64,000 bases of DNA from JAFGAV01 sp041479055. GTDB lineage: Bacteria > Acidobacteriota > Aminicenantia > Aminicenantales > JAFGAV01. The stretch covers positions 2,728,001-2,792,000 of the forward strand of contig OY969762.1 of assembly GCA_963702835.1 (NCBI GenBank), in the 5' to 3' direction. The notes below the pieces were generated by a model. That model worked only from the letters and a program-made list of their open reading frames with translations. It had not been told where the DNA came from and did no database searches. Shown in pieces: positions 41,260 through 49,453 of the stretch (position 1 is the first letter of the stretch; each line of letters begins with the position of its first letter). A program made the translations under genes and the position numbers.

Positions 41260-42444
41260 TTGAAACACCATTTTCAAAACCCAGAAACCGCCGTTATCCA
41301 CGCCGGGCAGGAGCCCGATACCCTTTACGGCGGAGTTTCCGTCCCCATCTATCAATCTTCGACGTTCGCCTTTCGCTCGGCCGAACACGGCGCAGCCCTT
41401 TTCGCCGGCGAAGAGAAGGGCTTCATTTACACCCGGATCGGGAACCCGACGACGAAAGCTCTGGAGGACTGCGTGACCGCCTTGGAAGGCGGCTGGGGCG
41501 CCCTGGGAACGGCCTCGGGCATGGCGGCCGTGACGACCATCTATACGGCCTTCCTGGAGAAGGGGGCCCATGTCGTCAGCACGGCCTCGGTGTACGGTCC
41601 CTCCCGGAACGTTCTTGAAAAGGAATATGCCAGGTTCGGCGTGGAGGCCGATTTCGTCGACACGTCGGACCTCCAAGCGATCGAAAGGGCCCTGCGGCCG
41701 TCAACGAAGCTGTTATTCATCGAGACGCCCGCTAATCCGACCATGAAGCTGACGGACTTGAGGGCCTGTGCCGAGCTGGCCAAGGCGAGGGGAATCCTCC
41801 TGGCCGTGGACAACACCTTTGCCAGCCCGATTCTCCAAAACCCTCTCGCTCTTGGAGCCGACATCGTTTTTCACAGCCTGACGAAATTCCTCAACGGTCA
41901 TAGTGATGTCGTCGGAGGAATCGCAGTCGCCCGGGAGGAAATCGTGTTTGCGCGATTGCGAAAAGTCCTGACGCTCATGGGTGGAACGATGGACCCGCAT
42001 CAGGCTTGGCTTGTCCTGCGCGGTATAAAAACCTTGGCTCTCCGTGTCGAAAAAGCCCAGGATAACGCCGTCAAGCTCGCTCTGGGCCTCGAACGTCATC
42101 CCAAGGTCGCCTGGGTGCGTTATCCCGGATTGCCGAGTCATCCCCAACATGCCCTGTCGAAGAGCCAAATGCGCGGCCCGGGCGCCTTGATCTCGTTCGG
42201 GCTCAAGGGAGGCCTCGATGCCGGCCGGAGGATGATCAACGCCGTCCGATTGTGCACATTGGCCGTCTCGCTCGGCGGAATTGAGAGCCTCATTCAGCAT
42301 CCGGCGTCGATGACCCACGCCGGCGTCGCTCCGGAGGAACGAGATAAAGCCGGGATCACCGATGATCTGATCCGTCTTTCCGTCGGCTGCGAAGGCTATG
42401 ATGACCTGAGGACGGACTTGGAACAGGCGTTGGAAAAAGCCTGA
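41260..42444 (+). CDS. Cys/Met metabolism PLP enzyme (methionine gamma-lyase-like)
   Basis: A PLP lyase of about 394 residues that probably cleaves methionine or homocysteine, or interconverts cystathionine. The PLP lysine (about K208) is in HSLTKFLNGHSD; YTRIGNPTTKALED and AVDNTFASP are family hallmarks. AAGGAG with 6 bases to a TTG supports the start at 41260; a GTG at 41236 also opens the frame but has no ribosome site. It closes the NifX cluster and could supply sulfide or methanethiol for cluster building. Cystathionine gamma-lyase is the main alternative. Confidence 0.88.
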   Translation: MKHHFQNPETAVIHAGQEPDTLYGGVSVPIYQSSTFAFRSAEHGAALFAGEEKGFIYTRIGNPTTKALEDCVTALEGGWGALGTASGMAAVTTIYTAFLEKGAHVVSTASVYGPSRNVLEKEYARFGVEADFVDTSDLQAIERALRPSTKLLFIETPANPTMKLTDLRACAELAKARGILLAVDNTFASPILQNPLALGADIVFHSLTKFLNGHSDVVGGIAVAREEIVFARLRKVLTLMGGTMDPHQAWLVLRGIKTLALRVEKAQDNAVKLALGLERHPKVAWVRYPGLPSHPQHALSKSQMRGPGALISFGLKGGLDAGRRMINAVRLCTLAVSLGGIESLIQHPASMTHAGVAPEERDKAGITDDLIRLSVGCEGYDDLRTDLEQALEKA

Positions 42445-42535
42445 GCGGATCCTCTTCAAGTGCTGACGAAGCTCAAATCAGGACCGCTTTCATCATGGAG
42501 TTCGGGCGGTCACGGGAGACCTTCACGTTCGCTTC

Positions 42536-42817
42536 GTGAAATCGGTTTCGTGCAAGGTCTCCCTGGACATACGGGCGTGGGTGTTGCTGTCTAAGGGGAT
42601 CGGCATTAGCGGTCCCATCCCTCGCGAAACGAGCTGCGAGGACACAGGCAGACCGTTCTCCCTCGATCCGGAGGGAAAGCGCGTTGATCCGATTGACGAT
42701 GACCTAGCCCTATGGATTCGGATGGATGATGGCCTGGCCATTTGTGTCGGGTGCTGCCATGCGGGCATGAGACAAAGCCCGCCATTCTTTGCAATCCGGC
42801 CGGCTTATGGTATATAA
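42536..42817 (+). pseudogene. Fragment of an MBL-fold metallohydrolase
   Basis: An open stretch matching the C-terminal half of metallo-beta-lactamase-fold proteins of the DHPPS type: ISGPIPRETSCEDTGRPF, then DPEGKRVDPIDDDLALWI, then CVGCCHAGMRQ. The family pattern is TGPIPR, DDQAL, GCxHAG. The N-terminal metal-binding HxHxDH half is absent and the end is altered, so it is a truncated copy. The rest of the gap 42445-42923 shows nothing I can name. Confidence 0.65.
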
Positions 42818-42923
42818 ATCTTTCCTTTTACTGTACGACCCAGACGCCGGTGAGCCGCACCGACAATGATGTGTTGAGCGCGTCTCGATGGCTTGCGGCC
42901 AAACGCGGCCATGGAGAGATAAC

Positions 42924-43463
42924 GTGAGAAACCGACTTTCGCCTCATGAGCTTGCCTATTGCGGGCTATTCGGCGCCGCAGCGCTTCTTCTTCCTGTCCT
43001 CTTTCATCTGGTGCACCTCGGGCACGTCTTCATGCCGATGTACCTGCCGCTCGTGGCCCTGGCGTTTTTCGTCAAGCCGCTCCCGGCGGCCGTGACGGCG
43101 TTCCTCGTGCCGCTGCTCTCGGGAGCCGTGACCGGAATGCCGCCGTTCTATCCGCCCGTGGCGCTCTTCATGGCCCTCGAGCTGGCGGTCATGGCGGCTC
43201 TGATCGCCGCCGTCGTGACGCGGCGGCCCCTGGTCAACAAGTGGCTGGTCCTCGTCCCGGTGTTGGTGTTCGGCCGGGTCCTTTACGTGGGGCTCGTTTA
43301 CGCGTTCTCGCTCGTCATTAAGCTTCCGGCCGGCTTCATGGCCGGGCTTTCGCTCTTGGGAGGCTGGCCCGGAATCATCCTGATGATCATTGCGGTGCCG
43401 CCTGTGGCCCGGATCCGGAGAGGCCCGGGAGGGTCCGGCGCCGACCCCGGGAGAAGCGCTTGA
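42924..43463 (+). CDS. ECF transporter S component
   Basis: Substrate-capture membrane subunit of an energy-coupling-factor transporter, 179 residues with about six spans. The start is the GTG at 42924 with GGAGAG 7 bases upstream. Sequence near LGHVFMPMYLPLVALAFF and LSGAVTGMPPFYPPVALFMALEL fits S components of the kind found with dedicated EcfT and EcfA genes. The vitamin or metal carried is not readable. The methyltransferase starts at its stop codon. Confidence 0.8.
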   Translation: MRNRLSPHELAYCGLFGAAALLLPVLFHLVHLGHVFMPMYLPLVALAFFVKPLPAAVTAFLVPLLSGAVTGMPPFYPPVALFMALELAVMAALIAAVVTRRPLVNKWLVLVPVLVFGRVLYVGLVYAFSLVIKLPAGFMAGLSLLGGWPGIILMIIAVPPVARIRRGPGGSGADPGRSA

Positions 43464-44068
43464 TGAGCGTTAACCCGAGAGCGGCCTTCTTCGACAGCAT
43501 CGCCGACAAATGGGACGGCTGGGAAGACTTGCCCGTCCTGGACGCGAAGCTCGCGACGTGGCTTGCGGAGCTGGGTGTCGGCCCGAACGAGACCGTTCTC
43601 GACATCGGCTGCGGGACCGGCAACCTCACCCAGGCGGTGCTCGCGAGGCTCGGGCCCAGAGGCCGGGTCGTGGCGGTTGACTTCGCCGTCCGCATGATCG
43701 ACCTGGCCCGGCGCAAGGTGCCGGATCCGCGGGTCGAGTGGCACGTGGCGGACGCCCGGAGCCTGCCGTTTCCCGACGCCTCCTGCGACCGCGTTTTCTG
43801 CTTCTCGGTCTGGCCTCACTTCGACGACCGCGAGGCGGTCGCCACGGAGCTCCGGCGCGTGCTTCGATCGGGCGGGGGCCTCCACGTGTTCCATCTTTTG
43901 GCCCGAGCGAAAATCAACGAGATTCATACGTCGTCCGGCGAACCCATCGAGCGCGACATCCTCCCGCCAGCCAAAGAAACGGCGGACCTGCTCGCCCGGC
44001 TCGGTTTCCAGGTGACGGCGGTGTTCGACAACCAAGAGCGTTACCTAGTGACGGCGATCCATGCGTAA
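43463..44068 (+). CDS. SAM-dependent methyltransferase within the ECF operon
   Basis: A 201-residue class I methyltransferase with motif I VLDIGCGTGNLTQAVL, acidic VVAVDFAVRMI and VADARSLPFPDASCDRVF. It resembles UbiE/arsM-like small-molecule methyltransferases. It lies between the S and T components with overlapping ends (TGATG at its start), which is unusual and suggests that it modifies the imported compound. Acceptor unknown. Confidence 0.85.
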   Translation: MSVNPRAAFFDSIADKWDGWEDLPVLDAKLATWLAELGVGPNETVLDIGCGTGNLTQAVLARLGPRGRVVAVDFAVRMIDLARRKVPDPRVEWHVADARSLPFPDASCDRVFCFSVWPHFDDREAVATELRRVLRSGGGLHVFHLLARAKINEIHTSSGEPIERDILPPAKETADLLARLGFQVTAVFDNQERYLVTAIHA

Positions 44069-44091
44069 TGAAAAAGGGTGGGGGAGCGGAG

Positions 44092-44853
44092 ATGCGGACG
44101 TCCTGGCATGATATTTGGGGCTGCGGCCGCGGTCCGGTCGCGGGGCTCTCTCCCCAGGTCCGCATCCTGGCCGGGGCGGTCCTGTTCGCCGCCGTTATGG
44201 TCGCGCCGTCCACCTCGGCGCCGGGGATTTTGACCATCGGAGCGGCCGTCGTTTCCTGGGTCGCCGCGTGCCGGCCGTCGCGCCGCATCACGTTGTCCTT
44301 CCTGCTGCTCGGCCTGGCGGTTTTCCTGCCGTACTTCCTGCTCGTGCCACTGATTATGGCCGACAGTTCCGGCCCCGCGACGGGGTGGACGCATGCGCTC
44401 GCCGCGCCGTGGAGCGTCTTCCTGCGCGGGATGGCCGGGATGCTCATCTCGACGGCGACCGTGACGACCCTGAGTGCGAGCGACCTGCGCCGGGGGCTGC
44501 TCGACCTGCCCGTGCCGAACATTGTGTCCGCAATCCTGCTTCAGATCGTCCACCAGGCCGGCGAGCTGACGTCCGAAACCAAGCGGGTGGCCGCAGCCAT
44601 CGCCGTCCGGGGCGGAACGGGGGGGTGGCTTGCCGCAATGCGGCTATTGTCGTCACTTCCCAGGGTCTGGCTCCCTCGAGTCATTGTCCGTGCCGAACGG
44701 GTGGCCCTCGCCATGGAGTTCAGAGGCTACTGCGACTCCGACCTCCGGGCCTTCGGCCGCTCCGCACTGACGTTGGCCGACGGGGCCGCCCTCGCCCTCG
44801 CTCTCGGCGTCCTAGCGCTGGCCGCGGTCCTCCGCATGCGGGGTGCCGGATGA
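44092..44853 (+). CDS. ecfT: ECF transporter T component
   Basis: Coupling membrane subunit of the ECF transporter, 253 residues from ATG 44092 (GGGGGAG 5 bases upstream; an ATG at 44068 is possible). About five to six spans are present, plus a cytoplasmic region with coupling-helix motifs such as AAIAVRGG and AMEFRGYCD, the A-R-G type motifs that contact the ATPase. It overlaps the ATPase gene as ATGA. Confidence 0.88.
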   Translation: MRTSWHDIWGCGRGPVAGLSPQVRILAGAVLFAAVMVAPSTSAPGILTIGAAVVSWVAACRPSRRITLSFLLLGLAVFLPYFLLVPLIMADSSGPATGWTHALAAPWSVFLRGMAGMLISTATVTTLSASDLRRGLLDLPVPNIVSAILLQIVHQAGELTSETKRVAAAIAVRGGTGGWLAAMRLLSSLPRVWLPRVIVRAERVALAMEFRGYCDSDLRAFGRSALTLADGAALALALGVLALAAVLRMRGAG

Positions 44854-45554
44854 GGGACCCCGCTCTGGTCTTCGAGGAAACGACCGTCCGGTACGAGCCG
44901 GGCGGTGAACCCGTCATCGCGGGGGTCTCGTTCTCGGTCGCTGCCGGTGAGCGCGCGGCCCTGGTCGGGCTCAACGGCTCGGGCAAGACAACGCTGCTTT
45001 TGGCCGCCGTTGGTCTCGTCCCCCACGGGGGCGCGATCCGTGTCTGCGGCACGTCCGTCACGCGCCGCACCGCGGCTGAGGTGCGCGAGAAGACCGGTTT
45101 TCTGTTCAACGTCCCCGAAGACCAGCTTCTCTTCCCCAAGGTGATCGAGGATGCGGCTTTCGGCTTGGTCCGCAAGGGCGTAAGGGCGGAGGAGGCGTTC
45201 GCCAAGGCAAAGCAGGCGCTCGACGCACTCGGCGTGGGGCATCTCGCCGAGTCGCCGCTCCACCACCTCTCCCACGGCCAGAAACAGCGCGTGGCGCTCG
45301 CCGGAGCCCTAGTCGTCGACCCGCCGCTTCTCCTTCTTGACGAACCCTCGGCCGGGCTCGATCCGCCGGGCCGGCTCGCCCTCGCCGGGCTGCTCTCTCG
45401 TCTCGACGCGGCCATGCTCGTGGCGACGCACGACCTCGAATTCGCTGCGCGCCTCTGCCGCCGGTTCGTCATGCTGGAGCGGGGGCGGATCGTACTCGAC
45501 GGCGCGGACGAGTCGGCCATTCGCTGTCGATGGCGGCTCGACGGTCCTGCTTAA
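44850..45554 (+). CDS. ecfA: ECF transporter ATPase
   Basis: ABC-type ATPase of 234 residues with Walker A GLNGSGKTT, Q-loop region VPEDQLLF, a signature LSHGQKQRVALAGA and Walker B LLLLDEPSAGLD, then the switch histidine in VATHDLEF. Only one ATPase gene is present, so a homodimer is likely. It ends the four-gene ECF operon. Confidence 0.93.
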   Translation: MRDPALVFEETTVRYEPGGEPVIAGVSFSVAAGERAALVGLNGSGKTTLLLAAVGLVPHGGAIRVCGTSVTRRTAAEVREKTGFLFNVPEDQLLFPKVIEDAAFGLVRKGVRAEEAFAKAKQALDALGVGHLAESPLHHLSHGQKQRVALAGALVVDPPLLLLDEPSAGLDPPGRLALAGLLSRLDAAMLVATHDLEFAARLCRRFVMLERGRIVLDGADESAIRCRWRLDGPA

Positions 45555-45623
45555 GAGACCATATAATCCTGGCGCGCGGCCCTCAGCGCGGCTTGTCCGC
45601 CGGATGAACAAGTAGAATTTGTA

Positions 45624-46067
45624 ATGGAGAAGATTATAAGGATCGCTCTCCAGGCTCACGATAACCGGAAATGCGATTTGAGGAAACGGATAGAACACAG
45701 TTACCGAACCCTCGTCTGCCCTAGGCTGGTTTCTACGAGAACGACGGGCCGGCTGGTTAAAGAGACCATCAGCCGCAAATTTGAAAAAGACCGGATTCAG
45801 CAGGAGGCGCTGAATCTGAAGAAGCCCAAACCAAGACCGCTCGGAGGCGTCCAGCAGCTTGGCGGAATGATCGTTAGGAGCAAAATCGATTTTATCGTTT
45901 TCTTCCGGGATCCCAGGAAACCGTTTCCTCATGGCATCGACTCCGTATTTCTTCAAATTTGTCCGCGGCTTACGGATAATTTGACGATGGGGGAAAGAAG
46001 TCTGGCCACAATTGCGGCCACAGTAGGCGAGAAGAAGGATCCGAAGAACAAAGTAACATACAGATAA
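45624..46067 (+). CDS. Degenerate methylglyoxal synthase-like protein
   Basis: A 147-residue frame aligned over its length with methylglyoxal synthase (MgsA). It keeps IALQAHDNRK, a TGTTG-like TRTTGRL, PLGGVQQLGG, KIDFIVFFRDP and a late NLATxE-like segment. The catalytic aspartate of the GGDQQ motif is replaced by valine (V76), and PHD is changed to PHG (102-104). The C terminus is off-pattern and several conserved positions have drifted. It is therefore an inactive relative or a decaying gene. It lies in an AT-rich region beside a transposase fragment. Confidence 0.6.
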   Translation: MEKIIRIALQAHDNRKCDLRKRIEHSYRTLVCPRLVSTRTTGRLVKETISRKFEKDRIQQEALNLKKPKPRPLGGVQQLGGMIVRSKIDFIVFFRDPRKPFPHGIDSVFLQICPRLTDNLTMGERSLATIAATVGEKKDPKNKVTYR

Positions 46068-46083
46068 ACCACCTCGTTGGCGG

Positions 46084-46293
46084 TTGAGCAAGGGCATTGT
46101 TAAGTTCCTGGCCGTCAGGGTGACGAACGGGATGGTGGAGGGTTTAAACTCGAAGATCAAAACGGCTATGAAACGAGCTTGCGGGTTCAAGCACGTCGGC
46201 TATCTTCGAACCATTGTCTATCTCGTCACCGGCACATTAAGCTTCACGTACTTCTTTTATATCATAAAGCTATATGTCGTGAGATGCAAATAA
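46084..46293 (+). pseudogene. C-terminal fragment of an ISL3-family transposase
   Basis: A short frame reading VTNGMVEGLNSKIKTAMKRA, then CGFKHVGYLRTIVY. This matches the end of ISL3 (IS204/IS1001) transposases, including the last catalytic glutamate region (VEGxNxKIK). The rest of the transposase is missing, and the protein runs on into unrelated hydrophobic sequence. Confidence 0.7.
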
Positions 46294-46383
46294 TCATCAT
46301 CGTACAATTAAAAACGGGCGTTAAGCCCGGGCCGATCCTCAACCCTCTTGCGCTTTTGGCAATTAACTTCAAGGGTAGGATAT

Positions 46384-46412
46384 TGACACGACCTCAATTA
46401 TATTATATCTTC
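46384..46412 (+). promoter_or_regulatory. Candidate promoter of the iron operon
   Basis: TTGACA (46384-46389) followed by a TA-rich -10 region (TATATC at 15 bases or TATCTT at 17 bases). It lies just upstream of the palindromic operator and the dtxR-type gene. Confidence 0.4.
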
Positions 46413-46423
46413 TTGGTTTAAAT

Positions 46424-46441
46424 ATTTAGGCATGCCTAAAT
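46424..46441. promoter_or_regulatory. DtxR-type operator palindrome over the start codon
   Basis: ATTTAGGCATGCCTAAAT is a perfect 18-base palindrome. Its centre overlaps the ATG at 46432 of the metal-dependent repressor. The TTAGG/CCTAA arms are those of DtxR/IdeR/MntR boxes. A bound repressor would cover both the promoter end and the ribosome entry site, so autoregulation is likely. Confidence 0.75.
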
Positions 46442-47112
46442 CATATCAAATGAGCACGAAATTAGTCAGGAAAAGTCCAAGAGAATCTGGGGCCGGGTCT
46501 TCCACGGAATCAGAGAACGTCGAGGAGTATCTCGAGACTATATACAGGATAACGGAGAAAGGGGGGAGGCCCACGACGACCGCGATAGCCGGCGAGCTGG
46601 GGGTTTCCGCGCCGAGCGTTTCCCAAATGCTCAGGAAACTCGACCACAAAGGGTACCTGAGGTACGAGCCTTACGGAGGCGCGGTTCTCACGGCGAAGGG
46701 AAAAGCGACTGGCAAGACCGTCCTCAGGAAGCATCGCCTCATCGAAAGATTCCTTATCGCGATCGGCATCTCGAAGAACAAAGTCCACAACGAGGCGTGC
46801 AGGCTGGAGCATACGGTCTCGAAGGACCTCGAGAATGCCATCAAGAGGGAAATCGGCGAGACGCGCGTTAACAGGAAGGGAGTGGTCTCGCTGGCGGACA
46901 TGAAGGCCGGCCAGAAGGGCGAGGTCGTTTCGATTGATTCCGGCCAGCAGGCAAAAAGGAGGCTCGAGGACATGGGCCTCACGCCGGGGGCGGAAATCAG
47001 CGTGTCCAGGATCGCGCCGCTCGGGGGGCCCGTGGAGATAAGGGTGAGGGGTTCTTCGCTGGCGATAGGAAGGGGCATGGCTCAAAAGATATACCTCAAG
47101 TTTGACGGATGA
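46432..47112 (+). CDS. DtxR-family metal-dependent repressor with C-terminal FeoA/SH3-like domain
   Basis: A 226-residue iron- or manganese-responsive repressor. The winged helix (about 27-90, EEYLETIYRITEKGGRPTTTAIAGELGVSAPSVSQML) is followed by a dimerisation domain (about 91-140, with HRLIERFL and EACRLEHTVS). A FeoA/SH3-like domain (about 150-226, RLEDMGLTPGAEISV) closes the protein. It starts inside its own palindromic operator, unless ATG 46450 is used. It overlaps feoB as ATGA. AGG and ATA codons are frequent, unlike the neighbouring chromosome, suggesting transfer, perhaps from an archaeon. Confidence 0.9.
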   Translation: MPKSYQMSTKLVRKSPRESGAGSSTESENVEEYLETIYRITEKGGRPTTTAIAGELGVSAPSVSQMLRKLDHKGYLRYEPYGGAVLTAKGKATGKTVLRKHRLIERFLIAIGISKNKVHNEACRLEHTVSKDLENAIKREIGETRVNRKGVVSLADMKAGQKGEVVSIDSGQQAKRRLEDMGLTPGAEISVSRIAPLGGPVEIRVRGSSLAIGRGMAQKIYLKFDG

Positions 47113-49160
47113 CCAAGATTCGGACGAAAAAGACCAACGGCGCAAGTCAAATGGCTTCCTGCTTCGCAGGCCGCGAGAAGCCGGGCGTATGCAGGGGTTC
47201 CGCCGAATCCGGGGGCCCCGGCGGGCCGGGCGAGGCAGAGACTTCCAAGAAGCTGAGATTCGCCCTGGCCGGTAACGCGAACGTCGGCAAGTCCGTAATA
47301 TTCAACTACCTCACCAAGCTTCACCAGCATATCGGGAACTGGCCCGGCAAGACTGTTGAGAGGGCGGAGGGGACGTTCCATTTCAAGGGTTACGAGATCG
47401 ACGTCATAGACCTTCCCGGCATATATTCCATTTCCACGTATTCCATCGAGGAGGTCGTGACGAGGGAGTACATCGTCAAAGAGAAGCCGGACGTGCTGAT
47501 AAACGTCGTCGACGCCTCCGTTCTTGAAAGAAATCTTTTTCTCACGCTCCAGCTGATGGAGTTCGAAATTCCCATGGTCGTCGTCCTCAACCAGACGGAC
47601 ATGGCGGAGAAGAAGGGCATATTCATAGATCACGAGGAGCTCTCGAAGGCGCTCGGCATTCCGGTCGTTCCTGCCGTTGCGGTAAGGGGGACCGGGATCT
47701 ATGAGGCGGTGGAAGAGACGATTAAGGTCTGCCTGAATAAAGGAAAGCCCGTGAAAATCGTCTACGGCAAGGAAATAGAAAATAGCATAGGCAAGATCGA
47801 GAAAATGGTGAAAAAGGACGCGTCTTTGAAGGGCTTTCCCGCGAGATGGAAGGCCATAAAGCTCCTCGAGGAGGACGCCGAAGTCGCCGGAAGCATGGAC
47901 AAGGAGACTGTGGCCGCGGCAAAGAAGATATCGAGAAACATAGAAACCATCCATGACCATTCATGCCCGACCGCGATGGCCTGCGAAAAATACGCGGCCG
48001 TCGGCAACATAGCCCGCAGGGTCCAGAAGGCGACCGTCACCGACAGGCCCCTGTCGTCGAGGTTCGGGGACCTGCTGCTTCACAGGATATGGGGCTACCC
48101 CATCATGGCGGGGATCATAGTCCTTGTTTTCATTTCGCTTTTTTCCTTCGGCAATTTCCTGTCCGGCCTTATGGAAAGGTATCTCCTTTACTTCGTCGAT
48201 GCCTTCCGCTCCGTTGCGGGCAGCGGCGTGCTTGTCAGCACTCTGACGGGATTCATGGAGGGCATGGTCGCCGCGGTGACGGTGGTCGTGCCGTACATAC
48301 TCCCGTTCTACCTCATACTCGGGCTGCTCGAGGATTCAGGGTATCTCGCCAGGATGGCCTTCCTCATGGACAGCGCCATGCACAAGATAGGCCTGCACGG
48401 CAAGGCCTTTATACCAATGATAATGGGATTCGGGTGCAACGTCCCCGCCTGCCTCGGGTGCAGGATTATGGAAACGAAGAGGGAGCGGATGCTGGCAATT
48501 TTCGTGACTTCGATGATACCGTGCGCGGCCGTAACCGCCGTCGTGCTCGGGCTCGTCGCAAAATACGTGAGCCTATGGTGGGCCATCGGGCTTTACGCCA
48601 TCGACCTGCTCATAATATTCGCCCTGGGAAAAATAGCCTTCAGAGTCCTTCCTGGCGAGTCGGTAGGCCTCATTATGGAGATACCGGACATGCGCGTGCC
48701 GCAGTTCAGGACGACTGTCAGGGAGGCCTGGTACAAGATGAAAGATTTCGTGTTCGTAGCTTTCCCCATAATAATAGCGAGCTCGGTCATTATCAACCTG
48801 ATGAAGGCATTGGGGATGCTGGCGCCCGTGGCGGGCGCGCTTTATCCCGTCACGGTGCTGTGGCTCGGCCTTCCCGCGGTTGCAGGGATAGCCTTCGTGT
48901 TCGGGGTAATCAGGAAAGAGCTCACGCTCATAATGTTGGCCTCGCTGTTCGGCACGGCCAACCTGGCCAGCGTGCTGACCCCCGTCCAGATGCTGGTGTT
49001 CACGCTCGTGACGATGCTCTACATCCCGTGCGCGGCGACCATAGCGGCGCTGGTGAAGGAAACCGGGTGGAAGAAGGCGGGATTCATCACGGTGTTCAAA
49101 ATATTTTTCGCGATCCTGGTTGGCGGGATTTTCATGAGGATTCTCCTGATTTTCATGTAG
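47109..49160 (+). CDS. feoB: Ferrous iron transporter B
   Basis: Fe2+ uptake protein of 683 residues. The N-terminal G domain shows G1 GNANVGKSV, the G3 motif DLPGIYS and G4 NQTD. The helical membrane part holds the Gate motifs GFGCNVPACLGCRIMETKRERM and YIPCAATIAAL. A glycine-rich extension of about 45 residues with two cysteines precedes the G domain. The start overlaps the repressor stop as ATGA, so iron and the repressor control it. The high AGG/ATA codon use matches the repressor gene. No free FeoA gene is seen; the repressor supplies the only FeoA-like domain. Confidence 0.95.
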   Translation: MTKIRTKKTNGASQMASCFAGREKPGVCRGSAESGGPGGPGEAETSKKLRFALAGNANVGKSVIFNYLTKLHQHIGNWPGKTVERAEGTFHFKGYEIDVIDLPGIYSISTYSIEEVVTREYIVKEKPDVLINVVDASVLERNLFLTLQLMEFEIPMVVVLNQTDMAEKKGIFIDHEELSKALGIPVVPAVAVRGTGIYEAVEETIKVCLNKGKPVKIVYGKEIENSIGKIEKMVKKDASLKGFPARWKAIKLLEEDAEVAGSMDKETVAAAKKISRNIETIHDHSCPTAMACEKYAAVGNIARRVQKATVTDRPLSSRFGDLLLHRIWGYPIMAGIIVLVFISLFSFGNFLSGLMERYLLYFVDAFRSVAGSGVLVSTLTGFMEGMVAAVTVVVPYILPFYLILGLLEDSGYLARMAFLMDSAMHKIGLHGKAFIPMIMGFGCNVPACLGCRIMETKRERMLAIFVTSMIPCAAVTAVVLGLVAKYVSLWWAIGLYAIDLLIIFALGKIAFRVLPGESVGLIMEIPDMRVPQFRTTVREAWYKMKDFVFVAFPIIIASSVIINLMKALGMLAPVAGALYPVTVLWLGLPAVAGIAFVFGVIRKELTLIMLASLFGTANLASVLTPVQMLVFTLVTMLYIPCAATIAALVKETGWKKAGFITVFKIFFAILVGGIFMRILLIFM

Positions 49161-49187
49161 AAATATTTTTCTATCTCAGTCCACCAG

Positions 49188-49418
49188 CCTGTATCTCTAG
49201 GTCACCGGTTTCACGATCTCAAGCACACATTCGCCAGCAACTTCGTCGCCAAGGGCGGCAACATCATCTCGCTCCAGCGGATTCTCGGGCATTTGACCAT
49301 CAGCATAACGCTCCGCTACGCCCATCTCGCGCAGGATTTTATGGCGCATGAAATCGAGCTGCTGAACTACGACTCCGCTTCGTCCCTGAATCGTCCCTGG
49401 CCGGAGGCCTCCAACTGA
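49188..49418 (+). pseudogene. C-terminal fragment of a tyrosine integrase
   Basis: About 77 codons ending at TGA 49416-49418. The frame reads GHRFHDLKHTFASNFVAKGG, then ISLQRILGHLTISITLRYAHLA. These are the last catalytic boxes of tyrosine recombinases: HxLR as HDLK (arginine replaced by lysine), LGH and the nucleophile tyrosine in RYAHL. The N-terminal two-thirds are missing. It sits 35 bases from the tRNA-Leu fragment, the usual place of an island integrase. Confidence 0.85.
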
Positions 49419-49453
49419 AAATGCCTCTTTTTAGACGGTTTCCGGCCGTCCGT

